Below, piece after piece: positions 8,696 through 18,688 of a stretch of 64,000 nt of DNA (its first letter is position 1; every line of letters starts with the position of its first letter). Below the pieces are notes generated by a model. It was not told the origin of the DNA and searched no databases. It saw only the letters and a list, made by a program, of their open reading frames with translations. Source of the DNA: Stutzerimonas stutzeri (GTDB taxonomy: Bacteria; Pseudomonadota; Gammaproteobacteria; Pseudomonadales; Pseudomonadaceae); contig NZ_JAMOII010000008.1 in assembly GCF_024448985.1 (NCBI RefSeq), positions 62,001 to 126,000 on the forward strand, read 5' to 3'. The translations under genes and the position numbers were made by a program.

Positions 8696-10921
8696 TCATT
8701 TTTCCCGCCAGAAACGCCGTTCGGCGCGCAATCCCTGCGCAAATTCGAAGCGCCCGAGGAGGATTCGTATGGCACCCTGCTCGGCGGTGTCGTAAAGCTG
8801 CATATTGGCTGCTTGTAGACGCTGCACGACGTCCGGATGCGGATGACCGAAAGCATTATGAAAGCTGCGCGAGACCAGTGCCCCGTCAGCACCCGACGCC
8901 TCGATGAACGCTGCGGAAGACGAGCTGCGACTACCATGGTGCGGCACCAGCAGCCACCGCACCTCGAGTGGCATATCACTCGCTATTAGCGCCTGTTCCG
9001 CTGCCGCATCAATGTCTCCGGTGAGTAGCAGCCGCTCGCCAGCCGCTTCAACCAACAGTACGCAAGAAGACTGGTTGCTATTTTTGCTTTCTGGCCATTG
9101 CCAAAGCGTGAAGCTGACATGATCCCACTCCCAACGATCCCCTGAACGGCACCACTCGGCGTCCAACTTAGCAGGTAGTCGCTCCGGTTCGCCGCTGAGT
9201 ACCCGTGCTACCGGTAGCAATCGCTGAATTGCCTCGGCGCCTCCCGAATGATCACTATCAGCATGGCTGAGGATCAGCAGATCGAGATCGGCCAGCCCCA
9301 ACGCCCTCAGCGAAGGAAACACAACACGCTCGCCGATATCGAACTCCCCGTAGCGCGGCCCCGCGTCATATAGCAAGGCATGCTCACGCGTACGCACCAG
9401 CACCGCCAGCCCCTGACCGACGTCGAACACCCACACTTCCGCCTGCCCTACAGCGGGTGTGTTCGCCGGTGGAAACAGCAAGGGCGCGAAGAACACCCAC
9501 CCCAGCGCCCGAAACGGCACTCCGCACGGCAACAGGATCAGCAGCATGCCCAGCGCAACCAGCAACCAACTCCACAGCGGCAAGGACGTTGACAGCCATG
9601 CCGGTTGCCAGCCAGCGAGCCATTGCAACGCATCGAATAGAAACGCCAGCAGTCCACCAGCCAGCCATAGCAGCAACTCGCCGACATCCGAAAGCCACAA
9701 CAGCGAGGTGCCTAATAATGACAAAGGTACAATCAGCGCACTGACCAGCGGCACGGCAAACAGATTAGCGATCGGGCCGCTCAGGCTTACCGGCAAGCCC
9801 AACGCAAGCAACACTGGTAACAAGCCGAACGCCATGCCCCACTGTGCCCGGCCCAAAGCCCGCCACCAGACCCAGCTGCCGAGCCGACCGCGAAAAATCA
9901 ATACAAGTAATGCTACCGCCAGGAACGACAGCCAGAACCCCGATTGCAGGCTTACCAGCGGATCCAGCAGCAGGACACCATCGACCGCAATCAGTAGGGG
10001 CAGCCATACACCGAGATGTCGAAAGCGCAAGCGCCACAGAAGTACTAACGCGACCATCATGCAAGCGCGTTGCACCGGCACTTCGAAGCCCGCCAGCCAG
10101 CCGTATCCAAGCGCACCTGCCAGGGCGAAGCCACACGCCCAAGGCAGCCAGGCGACCCGTGGTGGCCAGATACCCCAGCGGGCCATCAGCGCGACCAGGC
10201 CATAAAGCAGGCCGGCAAGCATTCCTACATGCTGGCCCGAGATCACCATCAGATGCACGGTTCCGGTGTCTTGAAGGATCCGCCAATCGGACGTAGACAA
10301 ACCACTGTCGTCGCCAACCACCAGCGCTGCGATTGCGCCCGAGCGTGCCTGCGCATCGACTGCCAACAAGCGTTGGCGCAGCCGATCGCGCCACGACTGA
10401 TTTCCTTGCGCGACCGACACGCGCTCTCCGGCCTTGATCGTGCCGCTGGCGCCAATCCGCCGCGCCAGGAGCCAGGCCTCGTAATCGAATGAGTTCGGAT
10501 TGACCAGACCACGTGGTCGTTTCAGCTTGGCCGCAAGCCGCCAGCGTTCTCCGGCCTGCAACACCGGCCCGCCGTACCAAGCCAATCGCATCCGCGATGG
10601 TAGACCGGCATGACGCGACGAAATATCCACCAGTTCGAACCGCACCACGCCATCACTGATGTCCGGCAGTCCGGTCACGCGTCCTTCCATCCAGAAGGTG
10701 CGCCCGTCGAGGTCTACCGGCAAGCGATCATCCAGCGCCCAATGAGCACTCAGGCAGGCCCAGCCAAATCCAAAGCAAAAAAAGGCGCCCGGCCAAAAGC
10801 GCGACGGTAGCAGCGCCAAACCGGACATGCAGATGAAGGGCAGAGCCCACATCGGTGGTAACTGCGGTAGAAAGCGCAGCAGTAGGAGGCCTGCCGCCAG
10901 CGCCAGCATCGCTGCACGCAT
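8696..10921 (-). CDS. comEC: DNA internalization protein ComEC/Rec2 (called comA in P. stutzeri; 741 aa)
   Basis: A polytopic inner-membrane protein that moves single-stranded transforming DNA into the cytoplasm. The N-terminus has several hydrophobic helices and a DUF4131-type soluble segment, the middle is the Competence domain (VISGQHVGMLAGLLYG), and the C-terminus is a metallo-beta-lactamase domain with LSHADSDHSGG and PHHGSRSSSS. The ATG at 10921 has a GGGAG Shine-Dalgarno; an upstream TTG at 10945 is less convincing. It is the first gene of the operon running to murB and is divergent from the DUF2062 gene. Confidence 0.95.
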   Translation of the reverse strand: MRAAMLALAAGLLLLRFLPQLPPMWALPFICMSGLALLPSRFWPGAFFCFGFGWACLSAHWALDDRLPVDLDGRTFWMEGRVTGLPDISDGVVRFELVDISSRHAGLPSRMRLAWYGGPVLQAGERWRLAAKLKRPRGLVNPNSFDYEAWLLARRIGASGTIKAGERVSVAQGNQSWRDRLRQRLLAVDAQARSGAIAALVVGDDSGLSTSDWRILQDTGTVHLMVISGQHVGMLAGLLYGLVALMARWGIWPPRVAWLPWACGFALAGALGYGWLAGFEVPVQRACMMVALVLLWRLRFRHLGVWLPLLIAVDGVLLLDPLVSLQSGFWLSFLAVALLVLIFRGRLGSWVWWRALGRAQWGMAFGLLPVLLALGLPVSLSGPIANLFAVPLVSALIVPLSLLGTSLLWLSDVGELLLWLAGGLLAFLFDALQWLAGWQPAWLSTSLPLWSWLLVALGMLLILLPCGVPFRALGWVFFAPLLFPPANTPAVGQAEVWVFDVGQGLAVLVRTREHALLYDAGPRYGEFDIGERVVFPSLRALGLADLDLLILSHADSDHSGGAEAIQRLLPVARVLSGEPERLPAKLDAEWCRSGDRWEWDHVSFTLWQWPESKNSNQSSCVLLVEAAGERLLLTGDIDAAAEQALIASDMPLEVRWLLVPHHGSRSSSSAAFIEASGADGALVSRSFHNAFGHPHPDVVQRLQAANMQLYDTAEQGAIRILLGRFEFAQGLRAERRFWREK

Positions 10922-11098
10922 TACATCTCCCAGATTCCCTTCCAAAACGATAAACGCGACCCGAAATATTCGGGTGGTCTACCACGAAGCTCGACATCCT
11001 GTCGGCCGGGGCAGTGTATACCTAATGTCACAAACTCTAGCAGTGCCGGGTCTCGTTTCAGGCATAATCGCCGTGCTTACGCCTGCCAGAGAAACGCC

Positions 11099-11614
11099 AT
11101 GCCGCGTCGCTTTTTCAAACGCTACATGCCGCACCCGGATCGCATAAAAGAGGACAAGTCCCTGCGCTTTCTTGGCGCGCTGATTCACGATCCCAACCTG
11201 CTGCACCTCAATCGGCATTCCGTTTCCAGGGCGATGGCTATCGGCCTGTTCTGGGCCATGATCCCCATGCCCATGCAGATGCTCGCCGCCGCAGTTTGCG
11301 CAGTGCCCGCCAGAGCCAACCTGCCAATCGCCATAGGCCTGGTATGGCTGACCAATCCTCTGACCATGCCGCCGATTTTCTATTGCAACTACAAGATTGG
11401 TACCTGGCTTATGGACACTCCGGCCTCGCCAATGCCAGTGGAATTGAGCCTCGCCTGGGTGCGCCAGATGCTCAATAGCCATTGGCAACCGCTTTATCTA
11501 GGCTCCTTCGTCGTCGCCATAGTTCTATCGATATTGGGCTACGTTGCCACCCAGGCATATTGGCGCTGGTGGGTTGGCCGCAGCTGGCGCAAACGCCAGC
11601 AGAATCGCCGCTGA
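11099..11614 (+). CDS. DUF2062 domain-containing membrane protein (171 aa)
   Basis: The whole protein matches the DUF2062 pattern: a basic N-terminus (MPRRFFKRYMPHPDRIKE), then HRHSVSRAMAIGLFWAMIP-like and GLVWLTNPLTMPPIFY hydrophobic segments, with a third helix near residues 135-155. About three membrane helices suggest an inner-membrane protein. Function is unknown. It is divergent from comEC, with which it shares a promoter region of about 180 bases, and converges on lolE. Confidence 0.85.
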   Translation: MPRRFFKRYMPHPDRIKEDKSLRFLGALIHDPNLLHLNRHSVSRAMAIGLFWAMIPMPMQMLAAAVCAVPARANLPIAIGLVWLTNPLTMPPIFYCNYKIGTWLMDTPASPMPVELSLAWVRQMLNSHWQPLYLGSFVVAIVLSILGYVATQAYWRWWVGRSWRKRQQNRR

Positions 11615-11715
11615 CCTCTATCTATTTCCTACGGCTGGCAGGCCGTTGAATGCATGAGCATGGCGAACCAAGGCGCACTGACTTGAATTGCTTACAGCCA
11701 CAGACTGGCTCGACG

Positions 11716-11734
11716 GTTGAGCGCAACGCTCAAC
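11716..11734. terminator. Hairpin between convergent DUF2062 gene and lolE (possible terminator)
   Basis: An 8-bp perfect inverted repeat GTTGAGCG CAA CGCTCAAC lies in the 200-base gap between converging genes. There is no T tract, so it may be a transcript-end stabiliser and not a classical terminator. Confidence 0.35.
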
Positions 11735-11816
11735 GGATCAAATTCCTTCTACCACCGCAATGATTGACCGACCCGCAACCAGGGCCGGTTCGATACGGCA
11801 TGGCCAACGTGCAACA

Positions 11817-13067
11817 CTACTCGTAGCGCAGTGCTTCGGCGGGCTGTGTCTGTGCAGCGCGCCAGGCGGGATAGAGCGTTGCAAGAAAGCTCAGCACAAG
11901 TGCCGCAAGCGTCACCAAGGCGACGTCTTCAAGCCGCAATTCGGACGGCAACGTGCTGATGAAATACACATCGGAGCTGAAAATATGCTGCCCCGATATC
12001 TTTTCCAGCCAGGCCACTAGAGCGCTGATGTTCAACGCGCCGAGGACTCCAAGAACAGTACCTATCAGCGTACCGGTCAGGCCGATGATGCTGCCCTGCA
12101 CCATGAAGATCGCCATGATCTGACGGGGCGTTGCGCCCAGGGTACGCAAAATCGCGATGTCGGCACGCTTATCGGCGACTACCATGATCAAGGTCGCGAT
12201 GATGTTGAAGGCGGCAACTGCCACGATCAGCAGAAGCAACAGGCCGATCATTGTTTTTTCCATCTTCATCGCACTGAACAGACTGCCTTGGGTTAGCGAC
12301 CAATCCTCGCCACGATAGTCGCCATCGAGCCTGGTAATGATCTCGGCCGTCGTTTCAGGTGCACGATATAGATCCGCCAGCCTGACCCTCACGCCTTCGA
12401 CTTGATCCGGCTGCCAACGGAGCATCCGCGCCGCATCGGCCCGATGAATCATCGCCAGACTGCCGTCCAGCTCGGCACCGACCTTGAACACGCCTACGAC
12501 ATTCAAACGCTGCATGCGTGGCGTGACACCACCGGGCGTATCGCTCAGCTCCGGCACGATCAGCGTAAGCTTGTCGCCCAGTTTCAGACCGAATCGGCGC
12601 GCGGTCATCAACCCGAGAATGACCCCGGATTCGCCCGGCTTGAGGTCGTCGAGCCTGCCAGCCATCATTTTCGAGCCGAGGATCGATACCTCCCCTTCCG
12701 TCCGCGGATCGATACCCTTGATCTCGATAGGCTGCATGGCCCCTTTGAAGGAAAGCATGCCTTCGAGCTGTGTAATCGGCGCGGCGCCGAGCACTTCAGG
12801 ATGCGCCAAGACTTGGTCAGCTAACGCTCGCCAGTCATCAACCGGCTGTCCGTCGCCTGCGATGACTGCATGCGGGACCATTCCGAGAATGCGATTGCTC
12901 ATCTCGCGCTGAAAACCGTTCATGACCGAAAGCACCATGATCATCGCCAGCACACCCAGCGAGAGGCCTATCATGGACGTCAGGGAGATGAACGAGATGA
13001 AGTGGTTACGACGCTTGGCCCGCGTGTAGCGACTGCCGATGAAGATACTGAGCGGCCTGAACATCAA
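11817..13067 (-). CDS. lolE: Lipoprotein-releasing system permease LolE (416 aa)
   Basis: Membrane subunit of the LolCDE ABC transporter that releases outer-membrane lipoproteins from the inner membrane to LolA. One N-terminal helix (residues about 26-50), a large periplasmic domain, and three C-terminal helices (about 270-300, 315-345, 380-405) give the MacB/FtsX-type fold. [17 protein letters not shown] is the conserved cytoplasmic-loop region contacting the ATPase. It overlaps lolD by 4 bases. It is a clear paralogue of the lolC product, sharing long identical stretches; which of the two is LolC or LolE is assigned by gene order. Confidence 0.92.
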   Translation of the reverse strand: MMFRPLSIFIGSRYTRAKRRNHFISFISLTSMIGLSLGVLAMIMVLSVMNGFQREMSNRILGMVPHAVIAGDGQPVDDWRALADQVLAHPEVLGAAPITQLEGMLSFKGAMQPIEIKGIDPRTEGEVSILGSKMMAGRLDDLKPGESGVILGLMTARRFGLKLGDKLTLIVPELSDTPGGVTPRMQRLNVVGVFKVGAELDGSLAMIHRADAARMLRWQPDQVEGVRVRLADLYRAPETTAEIITRLDGDYRGEDWSLTQGSLFSAMKMEKTMIGLLLLLIVAVAAFNIIATLIMVVADKRADIAILRTLGATPRQIMAIFMVQGSIIGLTGTLIGTVLGVLGALNISALVAWLEKISGQHIFSSDVYFISTLPSELRLEDVALVTLAALVLSFLATLYPAWRAAQTQPAEALRYE

Positions 13068-13777
13068 TCAGCCACCAGCCGACCGTCTTCCAGACGCAGT
13101 ATGTGATCCATCTGGCCCGCCAGTTGCGGGTCGTGGGTCACGACAAGAAAGGCTGTGCGCAACGAACTGCTCAACTCCAGCATCAGGTCCTGAATACCCT
13201 GCGCAGTATGGTGATCAAGGTTGCCAGTCGGCTCGTCGAGTAGCACCAACGCCGGGCGATTGGCCAAGGCACGAGCGATCGCCACACGCTGGCGTTCGCC
13301 TCCAGACAGCTCCGACGGCTTGTGAGCCAACCGGTGGCCAAGCCCAACCCGCTGCAACAGTTCGGTGGCCCGCGTGCGCGCTTCAGGTATCGGCACCCTG
13401 CCGATCAGCAGCGGCATGCACACGTTCTCCAGCGCGGTGAACTCCGGCAACAGATGATGAAATTGATAGACGAAGCCCAGCGCGCGATTACGCAGCAATC
13501 CGCGGTCCTTTTCGCTCAATGCCGAAAGTTCTTCGCCGGCCAGCCAGACGCTGCCCTCGCTGGGCGTGTCGAGGCCTCCGAGCAGGTTCAACAATGTGCT
13601 CTTGCCCGAGCCGGAACTGCCGACAATGGCGACCCGTTCGCCCGGAAAAAGCTCCAGCTGCAATCCGGACAGCACACTAACCGACTCTGGGCCTTCCTCG
13701 TAGCGCTTGCCCAGGTTGCGGCAACTCAGTACCGCGCGATCGTTCGAAGACCTTTCGTTCATAACCAGCTCACTCAT
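13064..13777 (-). CDS. lolD: Lipoprotein-releasing system ATP-binding protein LolD (237 aa)
   Basis: ATPase that drives lipoprotein release. Walker [13 protein letters not shown] is near residue 52, the ABC signature [15 protein letters not shown] near 157, and Walker [13 protein letters not shown] near 180. The start overlaps the lolC stop by 8 bases (ATGAGTGA), and the stop overlaps lolE by 4, so the three genes are translationally coupled. An in-frame ATG five codons later (13762) is an alternative start. Confidence 0.95.
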   Translation of the reverse strand: MSELVMNERSSNDRAVLSCRNLGKRYEEGPESVSVLSGLQLELFPGERVAIVGSSGSGKSTLLNLLGGLDTPSEGSVWLAGEELSALSEKDRGLLRNRALGFVYQFHHLLPEFTALENVCMPLLIGRVPIPEARTRATELLQRVGLGHRLAHKPSELSGGERQRVAIARALANRPALVLLDEPTGNLDHHTAQGIQDLMLELSSSLRTAFLVVTHDPQLAGQMDHILRLEDGRLVAD

Positions 13778-15017
13778 AACGTAACGCCTCGGCCGGTTGG
13801 GTACGGGCCGCTCGCCACGCCGGGTACAGGGTGGCGAAAAAGCTCAGGACGAGCGCCGCGACACAGACCTGCACCACGTCGGCAGCCATCAGCCGAGACG
13901 GCAGGTAATCGATGAAATACACCTCGGCACTTAGAAACTTGTGCCCGATCAAGCGCTCCAGCGCTGCGATCCAACTGCTGACATTGAGCGCGGCGCAGAT
14001 GCCGAGCAAGGCCCCCACCAAGGTACCGACAACGCCGATTACCGTACCTTGAACCATGAAAATCGCCATGATCTGACGGGGCGTCGTACCGAGCGTACGC
14101 AGAATGGCGATGTCGCCACGCTTGTCCGTCACGACCATGACCAGCGTGGAAATGATATTGAAGGCGGCTACCGCGACGATGAGCAACAACAAGAGGCCGA
14201 TCATGGCCTTTTCCATGCGTATTGCCTGATAGAGGTTGCCGTGCGTGCGGGTCCAATCGCGGGAATAGAAGTCGTCGCCCAATTGGCCGGCAAGCTCCCA
14301 GGCGATACGCGGAGCCTGAAACAGATCGGCGAACCGCAGGCGCAGCCCCTGAACCTGATCCGGTTTCCAGCGATGCAATCGTGCAAGATCGGAAATGTTG
14401 GCCATCGCCACGTAGCCATCGATCTCACCCGCGCCGACATGAAAGATGCCGCTAACGGTAAAGCGCTTCATGCGAGGGAAAACACCGGCCGGAGTGACCG
14501 ACACTTCCGGCGCAACGAAGGTGACCTTATCGCCGACGCCAACTCCAAGCTTGGCCGCAGCCCTGTCACCGATAACGATTCCGAACTCGCCTGGCTGCAG
14601 GCTATCCAGCGACCCTTGGCTAAAGAACTGACCGATGATGGATACATCCGGTTCGAGTGCCGGGTCCACCGCATTGATGAGGATTTTCGTGACCTCGCCA
14701 CGATTGGTCAGCAGGCCTTGCATCTGGATGAACGGCGCTACCGCCTCGACTTGCGGATGCTGCACGAGTCGCTGACCCAACGTTTGCCAGTCGTCGATCG
14801 GCGTCGCGCTTTCGACCGTGGCGTGCGGAACCATACCCAGCACACGGGTGCGCATCTCGTGGTCGAAACCATTCATCACCGACAGCACGACGATCATCAC
14901 CAGCACACCCAGCGCGAGCCCGATCATGGAGGTGAAGGATATGAAGGAGACGAAGAGGCTGCGACGTCTGGCGCGTGTGTAACGCGCCCCGATATATACG
15001 GACAGCGGTCTGAACAT
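13770..15017 (-). CDS. lolC: Lipoprotein-releasing system permease LolC (415 aa)
   Basis: Paralogue of lolE with the same topology: N-terminal helix in [20 protein letters not shown], periplasmic domain, then helices in [35 protein letters not shown] and the C-terminal region ending [17 protein letters not shown]. The ATG at 15017 aligns with the start of lolE (MFRPLS); the upstream in-frame extension has no family match. As first gene of lolCDE its promoter must lie in the 99 bases shared with the divergent PilZ gene. Confidence 0.92.
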   Translation of the reverse strand: MFRPLSVYIGARYTRARRRSLFVSFISFTSMIGLALGVLVMIVVLSVMNGFDHEMRTRVLGMVPHATVESATPIDDWQTLGQRLVQHPQVEAVAPFIQMQGLLTNRGEVTKILINAVDPALEPDVSIIGQFFSQGSLDSLQPGEFGIVIGDRAAAKLGVGVGDKVTFVAPEVSVTPAGVFPRMKRFTVSGIFHVGAGEIDGYVAMANISDLARLHRWKPDQVQGLRLRFADLFQAPRIAWELAGQLGDDFYSRDWTRTHGNLYQAIRMEKAMIGLLLLLIVAVAAFNIISTLVMVVTDKRGDIAILRTLGTTPRQIMAIFMVQGTVIGVVGTLVGALLGICAALNVSSWIAALERLIGHKFLSAEVYFIDYLPSRLMAADVVQVCVAALVLSFFATLYPAWRAARTQPAEALRYE

Positions 15018-15116
15018 AAATCGATGGGTTCGCTTTCGCTGGCGGAAATAACAAGCTGAATGACGTTGCCAGGCGGCCTGATACACTCAAACCATCACTG
15101 CAGCCCAGGGAACGAC

Positions 15117-15689
15117 ATGCCCATAGAAGATACTGAAGATCGCCGCGAATACTACCGTATCGAGGACGTGATCGCACTGGAAATCCTGCCGCTGGAACAC
15201 CCAGCAACAGTCAAGGACAGCGGCGCAAACCAGCTGTTCGACCTGCTTGGCGAGCTGCACCAACTCGACTTCGAAGCGCAACATCTCCTACGCCAGATAG
15301 CCGAGGGCAACCGCACACTGGCCAACTATCTGAAGGTACAGAACAAACGCATCGACCTGATCGGCCAGGCACTGGCGCAGGACCTGGTGAGAAATCTCGC
15401 CCCAGCGCGCACGGTCGTGCTGTCGGAAGGCGGCATCAGTTTCGTAAACGATCAGCCTCTCGAAGAAGGTTCGGTCTGGATGCTCAAGCTGGTGCTGATG
15501 CCGCAGGGCCTGGGTATGTTGCTCAACGCACGCATCGCCAGCTGCCAGGCACTCGACGAGAATCGGTTTGCAATCGGTACGTCTTTCGAAGCGCTGACTG
15601 ATGCACAACGGCAACTGCTCGCTCGACATATCCTTCAGAAACAGGCGACTGAACGACGCCTCGCCCGTGAAAGCCTGCAAGGAACTTGA
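15117..15689 (+). CDS. PilZ domain-containing protein (190 aa)
   Basis: The N-terminal EDRREYYRIEDVIALEI resembles the c-di-GMP-binding RxxxR region of PilZ proteins, and the C-terminal half holds VLSEGGISFVNDQPLEEGS, an S-x-G-G-like variant of the D/NxSxxG motif. The middle has a helical stretch with likely coiled coil. It is likely a c-di-GMP receptor or degenerate PilZ relative; ligand binding is not proven by the motifs. ATG at 15117 chosen because the upstream codons have no family match. It is divergent from lolC. Confidence 0.75.
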   Translation: MPIEDTEDRREYYRIEDVIALEILPLEHPATVKDSGANQLFDLLGELHQLDFEAQHLLRQIAEGNRTLANYLKVQNKRIDLIGQALAQDLVRNLAPARTVVLSEGGISFVNDQPLEEGSVWMLKLVLMPQGLGMLLNARIASCQALDENRFAIGTSFEALTDAQRQLLARHILQKQATERRLARESLQGT

Positions 15690-15690
15690 A

Positions 15691-15996
15691 ATGCCTCGGT
15701 TAGTGATCCCTCTCCTGACAATTGCACTCTGCATCCCGGCACATGCCGATATCATCCGTATTCCCGTTGGCCAGCAGGGCTCTGCCGAGCTGGCCATGCC
15801 CATTCGGGGCGACTCCAAGAATCTTGTACTGGACCGCTTTGGTCTCGCCGATGAGGAACACCCTGCCGTGGGCCAGCCGCCCATCACGCGTTGGGATTAC
15901 CGTGAATTTACCGTCTACTTCGAGGGCAACCGGGTCATCAACAGCGTCCAGCATCATCAACGCATCACGCCGCTACAGCGAGGCATACAACCGTGA
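15691..15996 (+). CDS. Small exported conserved hypothetical protein (101 aa)
   Basis: A signal peptide MPRLVIPLLTIALCIPAHA with a good AHA cleavage site predicts a periplasmic protein of about 82 residues. The mature part (IIRIPVGQQGSAELAMPIRG onward, then QPPITRWDYREFTVYFEGNRVI) has no cysteines or recognised domain. It starts 1 base after the PilZ stop codon region and overlaps the phosphodiesterase GTG start by 4 bases, so it is co-translated with both. Function unknown. Confidence 0.8.
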   Translation: MPRLVIPLLTIALCIPAHADIIRIPVGQQGSAELAMPIRGDSKNLVLDRFGLADEEHPAVGQPPITRWDYREFTVYFEGNRVINSVQHHQRITPLQRGIQP

Positions 15997-16715
15997 CCCT
16001 GATCTACGGACATCGTGGCGCTAAGGGCGAAGCCCCGGAAAATACCCTGGTCAGCTTCCAGCAGTGCCTCGACCATGGCGTGCGTCGCTGCGAACTGGAT
16101 CTGCATCTTTCCAAAGATGGCGAACTGATGGTCATCCATGACCCAACGCTAAAGCGCACCACCGGCCGGCGCGGCAAGGTTGTGGAGCACGATGCCGCAG
16201 AGCTGACTCGTTACGATGCGCGCCAGGGTGGGCCTGGCTGGAAACAGCCCTGCCCTATTCCGCGCCTGTCGGAGTTGTTCGAGAAATGCGCGTTCGACCA
16301 CTGGCAGCTGGAAGTCAAAAGCGCCTCCAGAGTCCGTGCCGCACGCTCGGTACTGGCGATCCGTGAGCTGGCCGAACGTCACGGCCTGCTTGATCGGATC
16401 ACGGTGACGTCCGGATCACGGGAGGTATTGCGGGCGCTGAAGCGACTCACGCCAGAAATCTCTTGCGGTCTGGTGGCCGAATACGCCTGGCTCGACCCGC
16501 TGAAAGTGGCCAAGCAATACGACTGCGATCTGCTGGCACTGAAATGGACGCTATGCACGCCCGAGCGGATAGCAAAGGCTCGCCAGCAAGGCCTGCACGT
16601 ATCGGTCTGGACGGTGAACGAACCGGCGCTGATGCGCCGGCTCGCCGATTTTGGCGTGGACAGCCTGATTACAGACTTCCCCGGTTTAGCGGTTGAAACA
16701 TTGGCCAAGCGATAA
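15993..16715 (+). CDS. Glycerophosphodiester phosphodiesterase (240 aa)
   Basis: Hydrolyses glycerophosphodiesters to glycerol-3-phosphate and an alcohol. GHRGAKGEAPENTL (residues about 5-18) is the GDPD catalytic signature, with HDPTLKRTTGRRGKV and ELDLHLSKDG as metal/substrate motifs, a TIM barrel of standard length. There is no signal peptide, so it is the cytosolic (UgpQ-like) type. The GTG start overlaps the preceding TGA (GTGA), showing coupling. The gene converges on sth. Confidence 0.93.
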   Translation: MTLIYGHRGAKGEAPENTLVSFQQCLDHGVRRCELDLHLSKDGELMVIHDPTLKRTTGRRGKVVEHDAAELTRYDARQGGPGWKQPCPIPRLSELFEKCAFDHWQLEVKSASRVRAARSVLAIRELAERHGLLDRITVTSGSREVLRALKRLTPEISCGLVAEYAWLDPLKVAKQYDCDLLALKWTLCTPERIAKARQQGLHVSVWTVNEPALMRRLADFGVDSLITDFPGLAVETLAKR

Positions 16716-16800
16716 GCTGGAAGCTGGTGTGCTTGGTGCAGAAACACTGTCAAGCGCTCTTCCTGCTTTTACTTCAAGCTCCACCTTCAGCTTCCAGCTG
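16714..16800. repeat. Dispersed AGCTGGAAGC / GCTTCCAGCT palindromic element, copy 1
   Basis: Left arm AAGCTGGAAGCTGG and right arm CAGCTTCCAGCT are inverted, with CTTCAAGCTCCACCTTCAGCTT in between. It sits immediately at the stop codon of the phosphodiesterase gene, between it and the convergent sth gene. Related copies occur at about 40.7, 41.1 and 62.3 kb. Confidence 0.8.
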
Positions 16801-16887
16801 CTTTACCTGATCAAAAACTCTCCCGATTAGGCCAGCGCCAGTTCCGGGTATCTTCTCCGACCGGCTCAGGCCACCGATCGGAGCCGC

Positions 16888-18282
16888 TCAAAAAAGCCGG
16901 TTTAGCCCGTCGAATGCAGCGACGCGATAGGCTTCGGCCATGGTCGGGTAGTTGAACGTGGTGTTGATGAAGTACTTGATCGTATTCGCCTCACCCGGCT
17001 GATTCATGATCGCCTGACCGATGTGGACGATTTCCGAAGCCTGATAGCCAAAGCAATGCACGCCAAGCACCGCCAGCGTCTCGCGATGGAAGAGGATTTT
17101 CAGCATGCCGACCGGTTCGGCTGAGATCTGCGCCCGCGCCATTCCTTTGAAGAACGCTTTGCCCACTTCGTAGGGGACCTTCGCCTCGGTCAGTTCACGC
17201 TCGTTCTTGCCGATCGAACTGATCTCCGGAATGGTGTAGATACCGGTTGGCACGTCATCAACGAAGCGCCAGCTGTCGTTCTCGACGATACTGCCAGCGG
17301 CCGAACGCCCCTGATCATACGCAGCACTGGCCAGCGAGGGCCAACCGATCACGTCTCCAGCCGCGTAGATGTTGCCCACGTCGGTACGGTAATGCTCGTC
17401 TACTTTTATCTGCCCGCGGCTGTTGACCTTCAGACCAATGTTTTCCAATGCAAGCTTATCAGTGTTACCGGTCCGCCCATTGCACCAAAGGAAGGCATCT
17501 GCCTTGATCTTCTTGCCTGACTTAAGGTGCAGGATGACGCCGTTGTCGACACCCTCGACGCGCTCATACTCCTCGTTATGGCGGATCAATACGTTGTTGT
17601 TACGCAGGTGATAGCTGAGCGCATCAGAGATTTCATCGTCAAGAAAGCTCAGCAGCTGATCGCGGTTATCGATAAGGTCGACCAGCACACCAAGCCCACT
17701 GAAAATCGACGCATACTCGGAACCGATCACACCGGCGCCGTAAATGATCAGCCGGCGCGGTGTATGGCTCAGGGTCAGAATGGTGTCGCTGTCGTAGACG
17801 CGCGGGTGCGAGAAGTCGACGTCGGAGGGACGATAAGGGCGCGAACCGGTGGCGATGATGAACTGGCCGGCCACCAGCTTTTCCACCATGCCGTTGGCAC
17901 TGACGACTTCTACCGTTTGCTCATCAGCGAAACTTGCGGTGCCGAAGAAGATGTCGATGCGGTTACGTGCGTAATAGCCGGTGCGCGAGGTCACCTGTTT
18001 GGCGATTACGCTCTCGGCGCTCTTCAGCACATCGGGGAACGAAAACCAGCGCGGCTCGCCAATCTGGCGAAACAACGGATTGGTGTTGTATTGCATGATC
18101 TGCCGCACCGAATGGCGCAGCGCTTTGGAAGGGATGGTACCCAAATGGGTAGAGTTGCCACCGACGTGCGGTCTGCTATCGATTACGGCTACCTTGCGCC
18201 CCGCTTTGACCGCGTTCATCGCCGCGCCTTCGCCAGCTGGCCCCGAGCCCAATACCACTACATCGTAATTGTAGACAGCCAT
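16888..18282 (-). CDS. sthA: Soluble pyridine nucleotide transhydrogenase SthA (464 aa)
   Basis: FAD flavoprotein that moves reducing equivalents between NADPH and NAD+ in the cytosol. [17 protein letters not shown] (about residues 12-28) binds FAD; the redox-site region reads [12 protein letters not shown], where the two disulphide cysteines of dihydrolipoamide dehydrogenase are missing, the hallmark of the soluble transhydrogenase. A second dinucleotide motif [17 protein letters not shown] and [13 protein letters not shown] follow. The length equals the P. fluorescens/E. coli enzyme (about 464). Confidence 0.97.
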   Translation of the reverse strand: MAVYNYDVVVLGSGPAGEGAAMNAVKAGRKVAVIDSRPHVGGNSTHLGTIPSKALRHSVRQIMQYNTNPLFRQIGEPRWFSFPDVLKSAESVIAKQVTSRTGYYARNRIDIFFGTASFADEQTVEVVSANGMVEKLVAGQFIIATGSRPYRPSDVDFSHPRVYDSDTILTLSHTPRRLIIYGAGVIGSEYASIFSGLGVLVDLIDNRDQLLSFLDDEISDALSYHLRNNNVLIRHNEEYERVEGVDNGVILHLKSGKKIKADAFLWCNGRTGNTDKLALENIGLKVNSRGQIKVDEHYRTDVGNIYAAGDVIGWPSLASAAYDQGRSAAGSIVENDSWRFVDDVPTGIYTIPEISSIGKNERELTEAKVPYEVGKAFFKGMARAQISAEPVGMLKILFHRETLAVLGVHCFGYQASEIVHIGQAIMNQPGEANTIKYFINTTFNYPTMAEAYRVAAFDGLNRLF

Positions 18283-18457
18283 ACTCCCCCCTGAACACGC
18301 AGCAGGAACCCTGCTGCTTTAACGAATTGGTCGACCAGCAAGATCGTTTGCGCGTCGATGCCCTGAGTCAGGCGCCGAGCACCCGTGCGGCATCGACGCG
18401 AAACTCAGCACTTTGGAGTCCGATGGCCGAATCCGGCAGTCCGGTCAACGCCCACTG

Positions 18458-18688
18458 TCAGCGTCTGGTCGCGTCGTATGCGAGATCCGCTTTTTCACCC
18501 TGGCTCGTCTCCTTGTTGACCTCTTCGCATTTCTCGCGGCTTCCGCCGCAGATCGAGCACTCCTTCTCGATGCCAAGGTTGGCGATACCGCCACAGGAAC
18601 CAGCAATGGGCTTGCGCCCCATGATCACACCGATGGACATGCCGAACACGACCAACAACATGACGAGAAAAACAATTAACCAAGTCAT
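18458..18688 (-). CDS. nqrM: Na+-NQR maturation protein NqrM (DUF539, 76 aa)
   Basis: One N-terminal membrane helix (residues 3-23) is followed by a cysteine cluster CGGIANLGIEKECSICGG with Cys32, Cys44, Cys47 and a further Cys54. NqrM is known from Vibrio to be needed for iron delivery to the Cys4-Fe centre between NqrD and NqrE. It overlaps apbE by 4 bases and is the last gene of the nqr operon, as in other NQR bacteria. Confidence 0.93.
   Translation of the reverse strand: MTWLIVFLVMLLVVFGMSIGVIMGRKPIAGSCGGIANLGIEKECSICGGSREKCEEVNKETSQGEKADLAYDATRR

Noticed and set aside
18300-18320. GCAGCAGGAACCCTGCTGC hairpin between sthA and nqrM as terminator
   Set aside because: The stem is real, but neither strand has a proper T tract and it is 140 bases from the nqrM stop, so the role is too uncertain to list.
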